Source: Verrucomicrobiota bacterium (GTDB lineage Bacteria; Verrucomicrobiota; Verrucomicrobiia; Limisphaerales; JAFGQR01). From it: a stretch of 50,002 bases of DNA. Shown here one piece after another: positions 32,775 to 40,553 of the stretch. A program made the translations under genes and the position numbers. The stretch covers positions 1-50,002 of the forward strand of contig JAFGQR010000108.1 in NCBI GenBank assembly GCA_016935555.1, read 5' to 3'. The notes beneath the pieces were generated by a model. It was not told the origin of the DNA. It saw only the letters and a program-made list of their open reading frames with translations, and ran no database searches. Numbering within the stretch: the first letter of the stretch is position 1; every line of letters begins with the position of its first letter.

Positions 32775-33677
32775 TCAGTCTGCCACGGGGCACGCCCGGA
32801 GCCAACGCTCAACTTCGTCCACCACCTCGTCCGGCGTCGAAGTTCCCGCCGTCAGGCCGACCGTCGCCGCGCCAGCCAGCCATGCGGGACGCAGATCCGC
32901 CGCGGTTTGCACGTGATGCACCCGCGCGCCATGCCGGGCGCACGTGGCGGCCAGCTCGCGGGTGTTGTTGCTGTGAATGCCGCCAACGACCACGACCACG
33001 TCGGCGCAGCGCGCGATTTCAAGGGCGGCGTACTGCCGCTGCTTGGTGGGCTGGCACACCGTGTCGCAAACGCGCACCTCGGCCCCCGGAAACCGCTCGC
33101 GCAACAACCCCGCCAGGTGCCGGACCCGCTCGATGGGCTGGGTGGTCTGAGCCGCCACGCCGAACCGCGCCCGGGGGCGCAGCCGGCGGATGTCCTCCTC
33201 GGTCAGCACCACGTCGAACGCGGCAAGGTCCTCGGTGAGACCGCGGACCTCGACATGGTCCCGCAAGCCGACGACGACGGGGTGAAAACCCGCGCGGGCG
33301 AGGTTCTGCACGGCGGCGTGGGCGGCCCGCACGAGGGGGCAGGTGGCATCGACGATTCGCAGTCCGCGGGCTTGGGCTTCGGCGAGGCGGCGACGGGAGG
33401 CGCCGTGGGCGGTGATCATGGCGGTGGGGGTGGAAACGGCGGCGACCTGGTGTTGGATGGTGACTCCTTGGTCCAGAAGGCGTTTGAGGACGGTGGGGTT
33501 GTGGACCAGGTCGCCGAGAATGGTCAGAGGCTGGGTTGGGGCGTGGGCGAGGGCCAGGGCGATGGCGTTGCGCACGCCGAAGCACATCCCGAGGTGGGCG
33601 GCGCGCAGGACGGTTCGGGGTTGGGTTGGGGGTTGGGGTGGGGCGGGGGGTGGGGGGTGGAGGGGAAGGGAGGACAT
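32775..33677 (-). CDS. ispH: 4-hydroxy-3-methylbut-2-enyl diphosphate reductase
   Basis: The start is placed at ATG 33677. An in-frame ATG at 33695 lies inside a palindromic operator, and residues before 33677 are not conserved. The 300-residue enzyme carries the three iron-sulfur cysteines Cys32 (GMCFGV), Cys113 (DATCPLV) and Cys208 (DTVCQPTKQRQ). The active-site AHG, DHVEVRGL, AQTTQP and SNNT motifs are also present. IspH makes IPP and DMAPP in the last step of the methylerythritol phosphate pathway and should be essential. A proline-rich N-terminal leader (about residues 5-20) is unusual. The operator just upstream suggests control by the neighbouring winged-helix regulator. Confidence 0.94.
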   Translation of the reverse strand: MSSLPLHPPPPAPPQPPTQPRTVLRAAHLGMCFGVRNAIALALAHAPTQPLTILGDLVHNPTVLKRLLDQGVTIQHQVAAVSTPTAMITAHGASRRRLAEAQARGLRIVDATCPLVRAAHAAVQNLARAGFHPVVVGLRDHVEVRGLTEDLAAFDVVLTEEDIRRLRPRARFGVAAQTTQPIERVRHLAGLLRERFPGAEVRVCDTVCQPTKQRQYAALEIARCADVVVVVGGIHSNNTRELAATCARHGARVHHVQTAADLRPAWLAGAATVGLTAGTSTPDEVVDEVERWLRACPVAD

Positions 33678-33686
33678 AGACGTCTG

Positions 33687-33703
33687 ACTTTGCATCACAA
33701 AGT
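33687..33703. promoter_or_regulatory. palindromic operator before ispH
   Basis: ACTTTGCATCACAAAGT: six-base perfect outer arms (ACTTTG / CAAAGT), ending nine bases before the ispH start. The same arms with the same five-base spacing occur at 34687-34703 before the membrane protein/regulator pair. Confidence 0.6.
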
Positions 33704-33750
33704 TAATGACCCCATCGGCATCTTCCCGTTCAATCTTCAACCGGTTTCAT

Positions 33751-34059
33751 TCATCCCCGCCGCGCCTCACGCACAATCCGCTCCAGCAAATCCACGTAGC
33801 CCCCAAACGCCTTCCGACCCCCCTCCGTCAATGCGTAGGTCGTCAACGGCCGCCCGTCACGAAACGCCTTCGTCACCGCCACATACCCCGCCTCCTGCAG
33901 CGTCCGCATATGCGTCGTCAAGTTGCCGTCCGTCATGCCAAGCAGGCTGCGCATCTCCGTAAACGACACCTGCGGCGAGGCGGCCAGCAGCGACATGATC
34001 GCAAGCCGACCCTTCTCGTGGATGACGCGGTCGAGCTGGAGAAACGGTTCCGGATTCAC
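33751..34059 (-). CDS. winged-helix transcriptional regulator (HTH_34-type)
   Basis: GTG 34059 gives 102 residues and overlaps the upstream stop by four bases (GTGTGA). The fold reads as a small winged helix: LDRVIHEKGRLAIMSLLAAS, recognition helix MTDGNLTTHMRTLQEAGYV, wing VTKAFRDGRPLTTYALTEGG, and a C-terminal dimer helix. This is the ArsR/MarR-like winged-helix family PF13601. It is translated together with the membrane protein 34056-34679. Such pairs are often autoregulated, and the palindrome 34687-34703 overlapping that promoter is the natural binding site. The effector signal is unknown; there are no metal-binding cysteines. Confidence 0.88.
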   Translation of the reverse strand: MNPEPFLQLDRVIHEKGRLAIMSLLAASPQVSFTEMRSLLGMTDGNLTTHMRTLQEAGYVAVTKAFRDGRPLTTYALTEGGRKAFGGYVDLLERIVREARRG

Positions 34060-34679
34060 ACGGCCTTCCCATCCTTCTCGGTGAAATACAAGTAGGCGCC
34101 ATACGCCAGGTGCAAGCCGCCAAACGTCAGCCCCATCACCGCATGCACGTGCACGGGCGCCAACCCCGGCCAGCCCGCCGCGATCGCCGCCAGCAAACAT
34201 CCCAACACCAGAAAAAACCACCCCAGCCGACGGATGCCCCGCGCCATGAAGAAACCTGCCGAATGCAGCCCGCAGCCGTGAAGCATCAGCCACAACGCCG
34301 GCAGCATTCCCGGCGCAACCAGGCCCGCCGAGGGAAGGGCCCACAGGATGCCACTGATCGCCAGCCCGGCAGCATAGGGCGGACACAACGCCCGGGCGAC
34401 GCGCCGGGTGGGTGGCGACCAGAAAGGTTCGGCCGCCTTGAGGGCCTGGCGCCGGACCAGCAGCAGCGCCCCCAGCGCCGCCACCACGCCCACGCCCATC
34501 CAGAAGCCGACCACGCCGCGCGCATCGGCGAGGCCCAGCCGCCACCCGGCCAGGCCGGCCACCATGCCCGCCACTCCCACAAACGTCATGATCGGCGCCA
34601 GCGCCCGGCGATAGACCGCCGAACGTTCCATCAGGGTGCGGATGACTTGGAGCTGTTCAGCGGCCCAGTTATTTTCCAT
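34056..34679 (-). CDS. membrane protein co-transcribed with winged-helix regulator
   Basis: ATG 34679 opens 207 residues: a soluble N-terminal helix (NWAAEQLQVIRTLMERSAVY) and then about six membrane spans, with HGCGLHSAGFFMARGIRRLG in a loop. Proteins of this type, starting with a helix that contains IR.LMERS..YRRAL, are typical partners of HTH_34 regulators (recalled context); their function is not established. A perfect -35 and the palindromic operator lie immediately upstream, so expression is probably repressed by the regulator. The stop overlaps the regulator start. Confidence 0.8.
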   Translation of the reverse strand: MENNWAAEQLQVIRTLMERSAVYRRALAPIMTFVGVAGMVAGLAGWRLGLADARGVVGFWMGVGVVAALGALLLVRRQALKAAEPFWSPPTRRVARALCPPYAAGLAISGILWALPSAGLVAPGMLPALWLMLHGCGLHSAGFFMARGIRRLGWFFLVLGCLLAAIAAGWPGLAPVHVHAVMGLTFGGLHLAYGAYLYFTEKDGKAV

Positions 34680-34686
34680 GCCCTAT

Positions 34687-34714
34687 ACTTTGCACCGCAA
34701 AGTCTGTTTGTCAA
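34687..34714 (-). promoter_or_regulatory. promoter with palindromic operator for membrane protein/regulator operon
   Basis: On the minus strand a perfect -35 TTGACA (34714-34709) is followed at five bases by the palindrome ACTTTGCGGTGCAAAGT (34703-34687), which would cover the spacer and the -10 region (AAAGTAT-like). The start codon is seven bases further at 34679. A repressor bound there would block RNA polymerase. Confidence 0.6.
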
Positions 34715-34816
34715 TCCCAAACCTCCAACCCCGCATGCACCGCGAATGCACCGTCCCGCACCGGCAGGCGCGGAAAATCGTGACCCGACCCGGGGTCGGG
34801 ATTATGCTGGGCGACC

Positions 34817-35434
34817 ATGATGACGGCCCTCGCCTCCGGGATGCTTCTCGGGCTTTCGTGCGGGCTTGCCCCGGGCCCGCTGATGGCGCTGGTGCTCGCT
34901 CACACCCTGCGGCACGGCGTCCGGGAGGGCTGCAAGATTGCGCTCAGCCCCCTGATCACCGATGCGCCCATCATTGTTCTGACGGCGCTTTTCGCCGCCC
35001 ATCTGGCCGGCTTCCGGCGCGGCGCCGGCATCATCTCGCTGGCGGGCGCCGTGTTTGTTCTTTACCTGGCCTGGGACACGTTCCGCGTCGTGCGGCCCGA
35101 CACCGTTGCCGGGTCGGTTCTGCCGCAATCCTGGTTCAAAGGGATTGTGACGAACCTGGCCAGTCCGCACCCGTGGTTGTTTTGGCTGACGGTGGGTGCG
35201 GCGGCGCTGACCAGGGCCATAGCTGAGAGTTGGCTGGCGGCGGCGGCGTTTCTGGGCGGCTTCTACCTGCTGCTAGTCGGCTCGAAGCTGCTGCTGGCGT
35301 TGCTCGCGGCACGCTCCCGCCAGCTGCTCGCCGGGCGGCCGTATCGGGTGGTGATGCGCATTCTGGCCGTGTTCCTGGTCGGCTTTGCGTGGATGCTGTT
35401 TCGGGAAGGATGGAGGCACCTGGCCGCGGGCTGA
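34817..35434 (+). CDS. LysE/RhtB-family exporter
   Basis: ATG 34817 opens a 205-residue protein with six predicted membrane helices. The LysE family start is clear: GMLLGLSCGLAPGPLMALVL, then FFAAH/GIISLAGAVFVLYLAWDT and the SPHPWLFWLTVGAAAL turn before helix four. LysE/RhtB proteins export amino acids or their analogues in exchange for protons. The substrate cannot be read. It is divergent from the membrane protein/regulator operon; their starts are about 138 bases apart, with the operator on the other gene's side. Confidence 0.87.
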   Translation: MMTALASGMLLGLSCGLAPGPLMALVLAHTLRHGVREGCKIALSPLITDAPIIVLTALFAAHLAGFRRGAGIISLAGAVFVLYLAWDTFRVVRPDTVAGSVLPQSWFKGIVTNLASPHPWLFWLTVGAAALTRAIAESWLAAAAFLGGFYLLLVGSKLLLALLAARSRQLLAGRPYRVVMRILAVFLVGFAWMLFREGWRHLAAG

Positions 35435-35460
35435 GCCACGGCAGGGGTCGCGGAGGCGAG

Positions 35461-35514
35461 GTCATGCCGTTGGAGGCTTGTTATCCGGATGGGCATGCGG
35501 GCATGCGGCATGAC
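35461..35514. repeat. nine-base inverted repeat between exporter and symporter genes
   Basis: GTCATGCCG at 35461-35469 pairs with CGGCATGAC at 35506-35514. The loop is 36 bases and contains a tandem GGGCATGC. It lies 27 bases after the LysE-type stop and may be a terminator-like or processing hairpin; there is no T tract. Confidence 0.3.
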
Positions 35515-35624
35515 ACGCACGGCTCCCCATCCCCAACGGGCCTCCCGCCTTTGGAGGTCTTCGTTGGCGCTTCGGCTTTTTCCATCCGGAAAACTCCATC
35601 GACGGCGTCCGGGTTTGGCCTACA

Positions 35625-36971
35625 ATGCGGGCCGTGATCAGTCCCTCTTGCGCCGCCGATCGTCTTGCCCTGCGGATCATGTGGGGGATGGTTTTGGGGT
35701 TGGGAGCAGGGCTGGCGGCGCGGCTGTGGGCGGGGTGGAGTTCGGGGGCGGGGGCGGGGGCGATCTGGGTGGCCGGCGAGATCCTGGATCCGATCGGCCA
35801 GGTGTTTTTGCGGCTGTTGTGTTTCGTGGTGGTGCCGCTCATCTTCGCCTCGCTCGCGCTGGGGATGGTGCAATTGGGCACCCTGGCCCGGCTCGGCCCG
35901 CTCGCGGCCCGCACCTTTGCCCTCTTCGGGTTGAACATGGCCGTGGGCGTCGCGCTGGGGTTGATCCTCATGAACACTGTCCGCCCCGGCGAACGCCTCT
36001 CTCCGGATGCGCGGGCCCAATTGGCCGAGAAATATGGGGTCGACGCGCGCGAGGCGGAGGCGGGGGTGGAGATGCAGCCGCGGGTGACGCTGGCGACGCT
36101 GGTGGACATGTTCATGCCGCGCAACGTGCTTCGGGGGATTGTGGATTTCCAGGTGTTGCCGTTGATTTTGTTTGCGATGCTGGTGGGGGCTGCGGGCACG
36201 CAGCTGCGGGCCGGTCGGCGGCAGCGTCTTGAGGAACTGCTGGAGATTCTCGCCGAGCTGATGGCGCGCATTGTGCACTACGCGATGTTGCTGGCGCCGG
36301 TGGCGATCGCGGCGCTGATGGCCAGCTTGGTGGTGAAGGTGGGGGTGGACGTGCTGGCGGCGCTGTTGCTCTTTGTGGTGTGTGTGCTGGGAGGCATCGC
36401 AGCCCACCTTTTCGGCACCATGTCGCTGCTTTTGCGGGTTCTCAGCCGCCGATCCCCGCGCGCGTTCTTCAAGGCCACCCGCGCCGTTCTGGTGACCGCG
36501 TTTTCCACCAGCTCCAGCAACGCCACCCTGCCCACCAGCCTCCAGACCAGCCGCGACATCCTCGGCATCTCCTCCAGCACCGCCGGGTTTGTGCTGCCGC
36601 TGGGCGCCACCCTGAACATGAGCGGCACCGCGCTGTATGAAGGGTGCGTGGTCCTGTTTGTGGCCCAGGTCTACGGCGTCCCGCTCGCCCTCGGCAGCCA
36701 GCTCACGCTCCTGCTGCTCACCGTGTTCAGCGCGGTGGCCGTCGCGGGCATTCCCGGCGCCTCTCTCCCCTTGATCATGGGGCTGCTCGCCAATTTCCAC
36801 ATCCCGCCCGAAGGCATCGCCCTGGTCCTGGGCGTCGACCGCCTGCTCGACATGGCCCGCACCACGCTGAACGTGGGCGCCGATGTCGCGACCGCGTGCA
36901 TCGTCGACGACTGGATGCGGCCGCCCGACCGCGCGGCGGCTGCGGGTCCGGCCTCGGCCCGCTCGTCATGA
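35625..36971 (+). CDS. dicarboxylate/amino acid:cation symporter (DAACS)
   Basis: The 448-residue protein has about eight helices plus the two re-entrant loops of the GltP/DctA family. The serine-rich motif SSSNATLPTSL is at about 294-304, NMSGTALYEG in helix 7 at about 330, and GVDRLLDMARTTLNVGAD in helix 8 at about 403-420. The Asp in DMARTT and the Arg in RTT suggest an acidic substrate such as glutamate, aspartate or a C4-dicarboxylate. The protein uses cation gradients for uptake. It starts at GTG/ATG-rich 35625 with no clear ribosome site and appears to be a single-gene unit. Confidence 0.9.
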   Translation: MRAVISPSCAADRLALRIMWGMVLGLGAGLAARLWAGWSSGAGAGAIWVAGEILDPIGQVFLRLLCFVVVPLIFASLALGMVQLGTLARLGPLAARTFALFGLNMAVGVALGLILMNTVRPGERLSPDARAQLAEKYGVDAREAEAGVEMQPRVTLATLVDMFMPRNVLRGIVDFQVLPLILFAMLVGAAGTQLRAGRRQRLEELLEILAELMARIVHYAMLLAPVAIAALMASLVVKVGVDVLAALLLFVVCVLGGIAAHLFGTMSLLLRVLSRRSPRAFFKATRAVLVTAFSTSSSNATLPTSLQTSRDILGISSSTAGFVLPLGATLNMSGTALYEGCVVLFVAQVYGVPLALGSQLTLLLLTVFSAVAVAGIPGASLPLIMGLLANFHIPPEGIALVLGVDRLLDMARTTLNVGADVATACIVDDWMRPPDRAAAAGPASARSS

Positions 36972-37105
36972 TGCCCGTCAACTCCGGCCGTTTCACCCGG
37001 GAACTCAGCCCCGGCCCTGCCATCCGCGGTTCAAGGGAAAGGGGCATGAACGCTCCGTCCCCGGGCGGTTCATGGGTGGGCGCGCAGGCCGCCAGCTTTG
37101 CCCGT

Positions 37106-40100
37106 TCAATCGGCCTCTTCGATCGCGCCCGCGTCCCGGTGCGCCCCCGCCGGCTTGCGGCCTGCGAAATCGCGCAGGAACGGCCCGTCGAACTGCCAGG
37201 CGCACAGCTCGCCGATTGTCGTGTCCGCGTCGGCCAGCGTGCCGTGGGCCAGCCGCAGGAAATCCAGCGTCCCGTCCAGGCAGCGTCCGTGGGGTGTGCC
37301 TCCCACGTGGACATCGCCGTCGTTGGCCAGGGACACGGACGCATCCACGCCGGGAGCGGTTGCGTCCTGGCGGCCATTCACGTAGAGGGTGAGCGTTTTG
37401 GACCGGCGGTCGGCCTCGGCGATGGCGTGGTGCCACTGGCCATCGTTGACGCGGTTTCGGCTTCCGACCGAGGCCGAGGCGTTGGCTGCGCTCACGCGGA
37501 ATGCGAGGCGGCCTGTCTGGTCGACAGCCAGGCTGTAGCCGCGGCCTTTCATCTTCTCCATCAGCACCCCACCCGCGTGGCCGGGGGCGGTCCTGAAATA
37601 AACTTCAATCAGCAGGTTCGAAGTGTGGATCTGCGGGTTCTTCAGCGCCTCCCCTTCGACGGTGCAGGGCTCGGGTTGGGCGCCTTCGTGGCGGCTTTTC
37701 TTCAAATCCCGGAACGAAAAGGGGCGCATCATGTCGGCGTGGGCGAGGACGGCGTACTGGTTTTGTGAGGCTTTCAGGTTCAAGGCGCCGGCGGTCCAGT
37801 CCTCCAGGGCGCCGGGGACGTAGTCGGCCGCCCGCACGTTTACCCCGCGCAGCGGGTACATGGGCCGCTCGTAATAGGTGTCGCGGGAGACGTGGTAGTC
37901 GGTCATATACCAGTGTTCGTCCATGATGTGCGCGGGGTCGTCGCCCCTGGGATAGAAATGCCACTCGCCCACCACTCCGGACAGCGCCCACGGCACGAAC
38001 ACCTTCACCCCACGGTCCACCGCCACCGAGCCCTTCGCGGGCCGGAAATCGCCCCGGCCGGGATCCCGCAGCGGCGACGCCGCGCTGACGCATCCCAGCT
38101 CGCTGAGCAGGCTGCGGTTTTTTCTGAGCGCGGCCTGAAAGTCCTCGAAGGATTGCAGCCAGCGTCCTGAGGGTTCGAGCACGCCCATTTCGGCGAAGTC
38201 GTGGAAGACATTGCGGCCGTAGGCGTTGGATTCGAGCGCGAACCGGGATTTTGGCGGGCCGGCGTCGGCGGCGTTGCCCTGGGCCTGGGTTCGGGCGGGA
38301 TCGGCGTGGCGGAAGACGTGTTTGCCGATGCTGTGCCAGACGTTGGCGAGGTATTTGTTGCGGCCGGCCACGGGCGCCTGGCGGCGCGAGCCGGCGTGGT
38401 AATTGTAGACGGTGTTATGGAAGAAGGTGTTTTGGTAGCTGATGATTTCCTGGAAGGCGGAGCAATTGACGACGGGGCTGGCGGTGTCTTTGGCCTTGCC
38501 CCAGGCGATGTTGTTGAAGTGGTAGTTTTTAAAGGCGCCGTCCAGATAATAGGCGTGCCCGAAGCCGGGGTCGGTGCCCGTGTACCGCTCCCAGTGGCGA
38601 TACCCGAGGGCGTTGTAGGCAAGGTTGTTGAAGACGTAGAACGGCCCCCCCTGCCAGGTCTCAATCCCCCCGTAGTCGTTGCAGTTGAGCATCGATTCCC
38701 AGACTTTGTTGTGGTGGATCAGGTGGCGCGCGAACGGCACATCGCCCCACATGCCGTTGACCTTGGCTCCGTGAACATCAATCCCCTGCGCATACGAACG
38801 CTCAATCACATTGCCCGCCACCTCCAACGTGCGCGCCCCGGCGACATGCATGCCGGTGCCCGTGCCGTAACGCGACGGGCGCCGGCCGGTTTCGAGCGAA
38901 TGATTGCGGTAGATGCGCACGCGGCCCAGCCGGCCGCGGAGCTGGGCGTATCCCCAGCCTGAACCGTCCGCCACCGACAAGATCCCGTCGTCCGTGTGGC
39001 GAAAGTCGTTGTCCTCGATCCGCACGTCGTCCACCCGCTGGCCTGCGACCAGCGCGCGAATCCGGATGGGAAAGAACACGTGCTCGAAACGGCAATGGGC
39101 AATCCGGATGTCGCGGCCCTCGCCCCAAACGCGCACGCAGCCCGGGTGCACTTCGGGGCGAATCCCCCACGGCTTGGTGCTGAAATCCCACGGGGCTGCC
39201 GTGATGGCCCATGCCGGAGTGGTGAACCGGAAGGTCAACCCTGTGACATGCAGGTGCTCGACCCTCTCCCCGTCCACCAGGTTCATCCAGCGCCCCGCTT
39301 CGACTTGCGCCCCGTTCGGATCGGCGTCGCCCGGCAGACGCACGTGAAGCCGCCCGCCCTTTCCTTTCTTGTCGAACCAGTATTCGCCGCCGGGATCGTC
39401 GAGGTAATGCGGCTTGTCTTCGAGGTAATAGCGCATGGCGCGCATGATGACGCCCCCGGTGCCGCCGCCGGTCCAGCCGCCGAAGCCCAGGCCGTGCTGC
39501 TCGAGGTCCACGATCTCCACCTCGGTCGGGTACGGCGCGCTCATCACCCAGCCGAACTCGGGCCAGATGAGGGCTCCTTGGAAATAGTCCTTGGGCTTGT
39601 CCCGGATGTGCCGGGTGTCGATGCCCAGGTGCATCGCCTGGCCGGCCGCGTTGGTGATGGTGTTGCCAAACGCCCTGCGCGGGTTGTCCCAGGCCCACCA
39701 CTCGCTCTTCACATCATCGGGATTCGTCACCCTCCAGTTCGGCACCCGGGCCAGCGGGAGCCGGGTGATCCGGCCGTCGCCTCCCACGGTCCACACACTG
39801 CGCGGCGCAAAATCCAAATCCGCCCACCAGACCTTTTCCGGCTCGGGGATGTCCTTGTGGACGGCCCCTTTCGTCCAGCGCCGCACCCGCTCCGAGCCGC
39901 ACACCACAGCCTCGCCGTCGCCCCAGGCCGGATCGCTCGTCAGTCGGACCGGCTCGCCGGGGCGGCCCGCGTCTCTGACCCGGAGATGCCCGCGGTACAC
40001 CACGCCGCGCTTGAACACGTAGGCGTGGACGCCCGAACACGCCGCGGCCCGGCCGGCCGCCTGCGGGTCCCAGGGGTGATGTTTCCATGCCCTCCCGGGG

Positions 40101-40348
40101 GCATCCCCCGGCGCCCCGTCGTCGCCGGATTCGAAATCGATGTAGCGAACCGACGCGCCCTTCTCGAACACGAAAGGCCGCGGCGTCCACATCAGGTCCC
40201 CCTTCGGGTCAACCGCGGCATGCGTCTCCTGCCACGTCCACCGTGCCGGTGCCGGCGCGTCCTGAGCCGCAAGCGACGCCGCGTTGAATACAACAGCAAC
40301 CGCCGCCACGAACGCCAGCGCCGGCGGGACAAGGGCTTTTCTACGCAT
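37106..40348 (-). CDS. secreted right-handed beta-helix protein with C-terminal LamG domain
   Basis: ATG 40348 opens a signal peptide (LVPPALAFVAAVAVVFNAAS) and a 1080-residue product. Residues about 60-240 are a mixed domain with VRYIDFESGDDGAPGDAPGR, the standard start of pectate-lyase-like parallel beta-helices. The helix coils run from about 380 to 700 with repeated I..C.F.H, RIEDNDFRHTDDGIL, GIDVHGAKVNGMW and NNLAYNALGYRHWER. The C-terminal 190 residues are LamG/concanavalin A-like (NLLIEVYFRTAPGHAGGVLM, DGQWHHAIAEADR, TLDFLRLAHGTLADADTTIG). This architecture fits a polysaccharide-binding or cleaving enzyme. It is divergent from the NPCBM glycosidase; joint regulation is plausible. Confidence 0.82.
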   Translation of the reverse strand: MRRKALVPPALAFVAAVAVVFNAASLAAQDAPAPARWTWQETHAAVDPKGDLMWTPRPFVFEKGASVRYIDFESGDDGAPGDAPGRAWKHHPWDPQAAGRAAACSGVHAYVFKRGVVYRGHLRVRDAGRPGEPVRLTSDPAWGDGEAVVCGSERVRRWTKGAVHKDIPEPEKVWWADLDFAPRSVWTVGGDGRITRLPLARVPNWRVTNPDDVKSEWWAWDNPRRAFGNTITNAAGQAMHLGIDTRHIRDKPKDYFQGALIWPEFGWVMSAPYPTEVEIVDLEQHGLGFGGWTGGGTGGVIMRAMRYYLEDKPHYLDDPGGEYWFDKKGKGGRLHVRLPGDADPNGAQVEAGRWMNLVDGERVEHLHVTGLTFRFTTPAWAITAAPWDFSTKPWGIRPEVHPGCVRVWGEGRDIRIAHCRFEHVFFPIRIRALVAGQRVDDVRIEDNDFRHTDDGILSVADGSGWGYAQLRGRLGRVRIYRNHSLETGRRPSRYGTGTGMHVAGARTLEVAGNVIERSYAQGIDVHGAKVNGMWGDVPFARHLIHHNKVWESMLNCNDYGGIETWQGGPFYVFNNLAYNALGYRHWERYTGTDPGFGHAYYLDGAFKNYHFNNIAWGKAKDTASPVVNCSAFQEIISYQNTFFHNTVYNYHAGSRRQAPVAGRNKYLANVWHSIGKHVFRHADPARTQAQGNAADAGPPKSRFALESNAYGRNVFHDFAEMGVLEPSGRWLQSFEDFQAALRKNRSLLSELGCVSAASPLRDPGRGDFRPAKGSVAVDRGVKVFVPWALSGVVGEWHFYPRGDDPAHIMDEHWYMTDYHVSRDTYYERPMYPLRGVNVRAADYVPGALEDWTAGALNLKASQNQYAVLAHADMMRPFSFRDLKKSRHEGAQPEPCTVEGEALKNPQIHTSNLLIEVYFRTAPGHAGGVLMEKMKGRGYSLAVDQTGRLAFRVSAANASASVGSRNRVNDGQWHHAIAEADRRSKTLTLYVNGRQDATAPGVDASVSLANDGDVHVGGTPHGRCLDGTLDFLRLAHGTLADADTTIGELCAWQFDGPFLRDFAGRKPAGAHRDAGAIEEAD

Positions 40349-40500
40349 GATTCGAGTGTAACGGCAGACGCCCGCCTTGCAACCGCGGTTTCGGGGCCCG
40401 CCGCCCCGGACCGCGGGTTTCAGCCCCTTTCAAGCCGCGAGGATTCATGGTTCCGATGTCTGGGGAAGCGCGAACGGCTTAAGGAACCGCCATGATTGGA

Positions 40501-40528
40501 TTGGACCGGCCTTGGGCGGCTGGATAAT
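40501..40528 (+). promoter_or_regulatory. sigma70-like promoter of the NPCBM glycosidase gene
   Basis: TTGGAC (40501-40506), a 16-base spacer and GATAAT (40523-40528), placed 25 bases before ATG 40554. Both boxes match consensus at four or five of six positions. Confidence 0.45.
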
Positions 40529-40553
40529 CTTGGGCGCATCAAGATTCTGACTC

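Noticed and set aside
33600..33660. GGGGTTGGGTTGGGGG-rich tract as a possible quadruplex regulatory element
   Set aside because: It lies inside the proline-rich N-terminus of ispH and is explained by proline codons on the minus strand.
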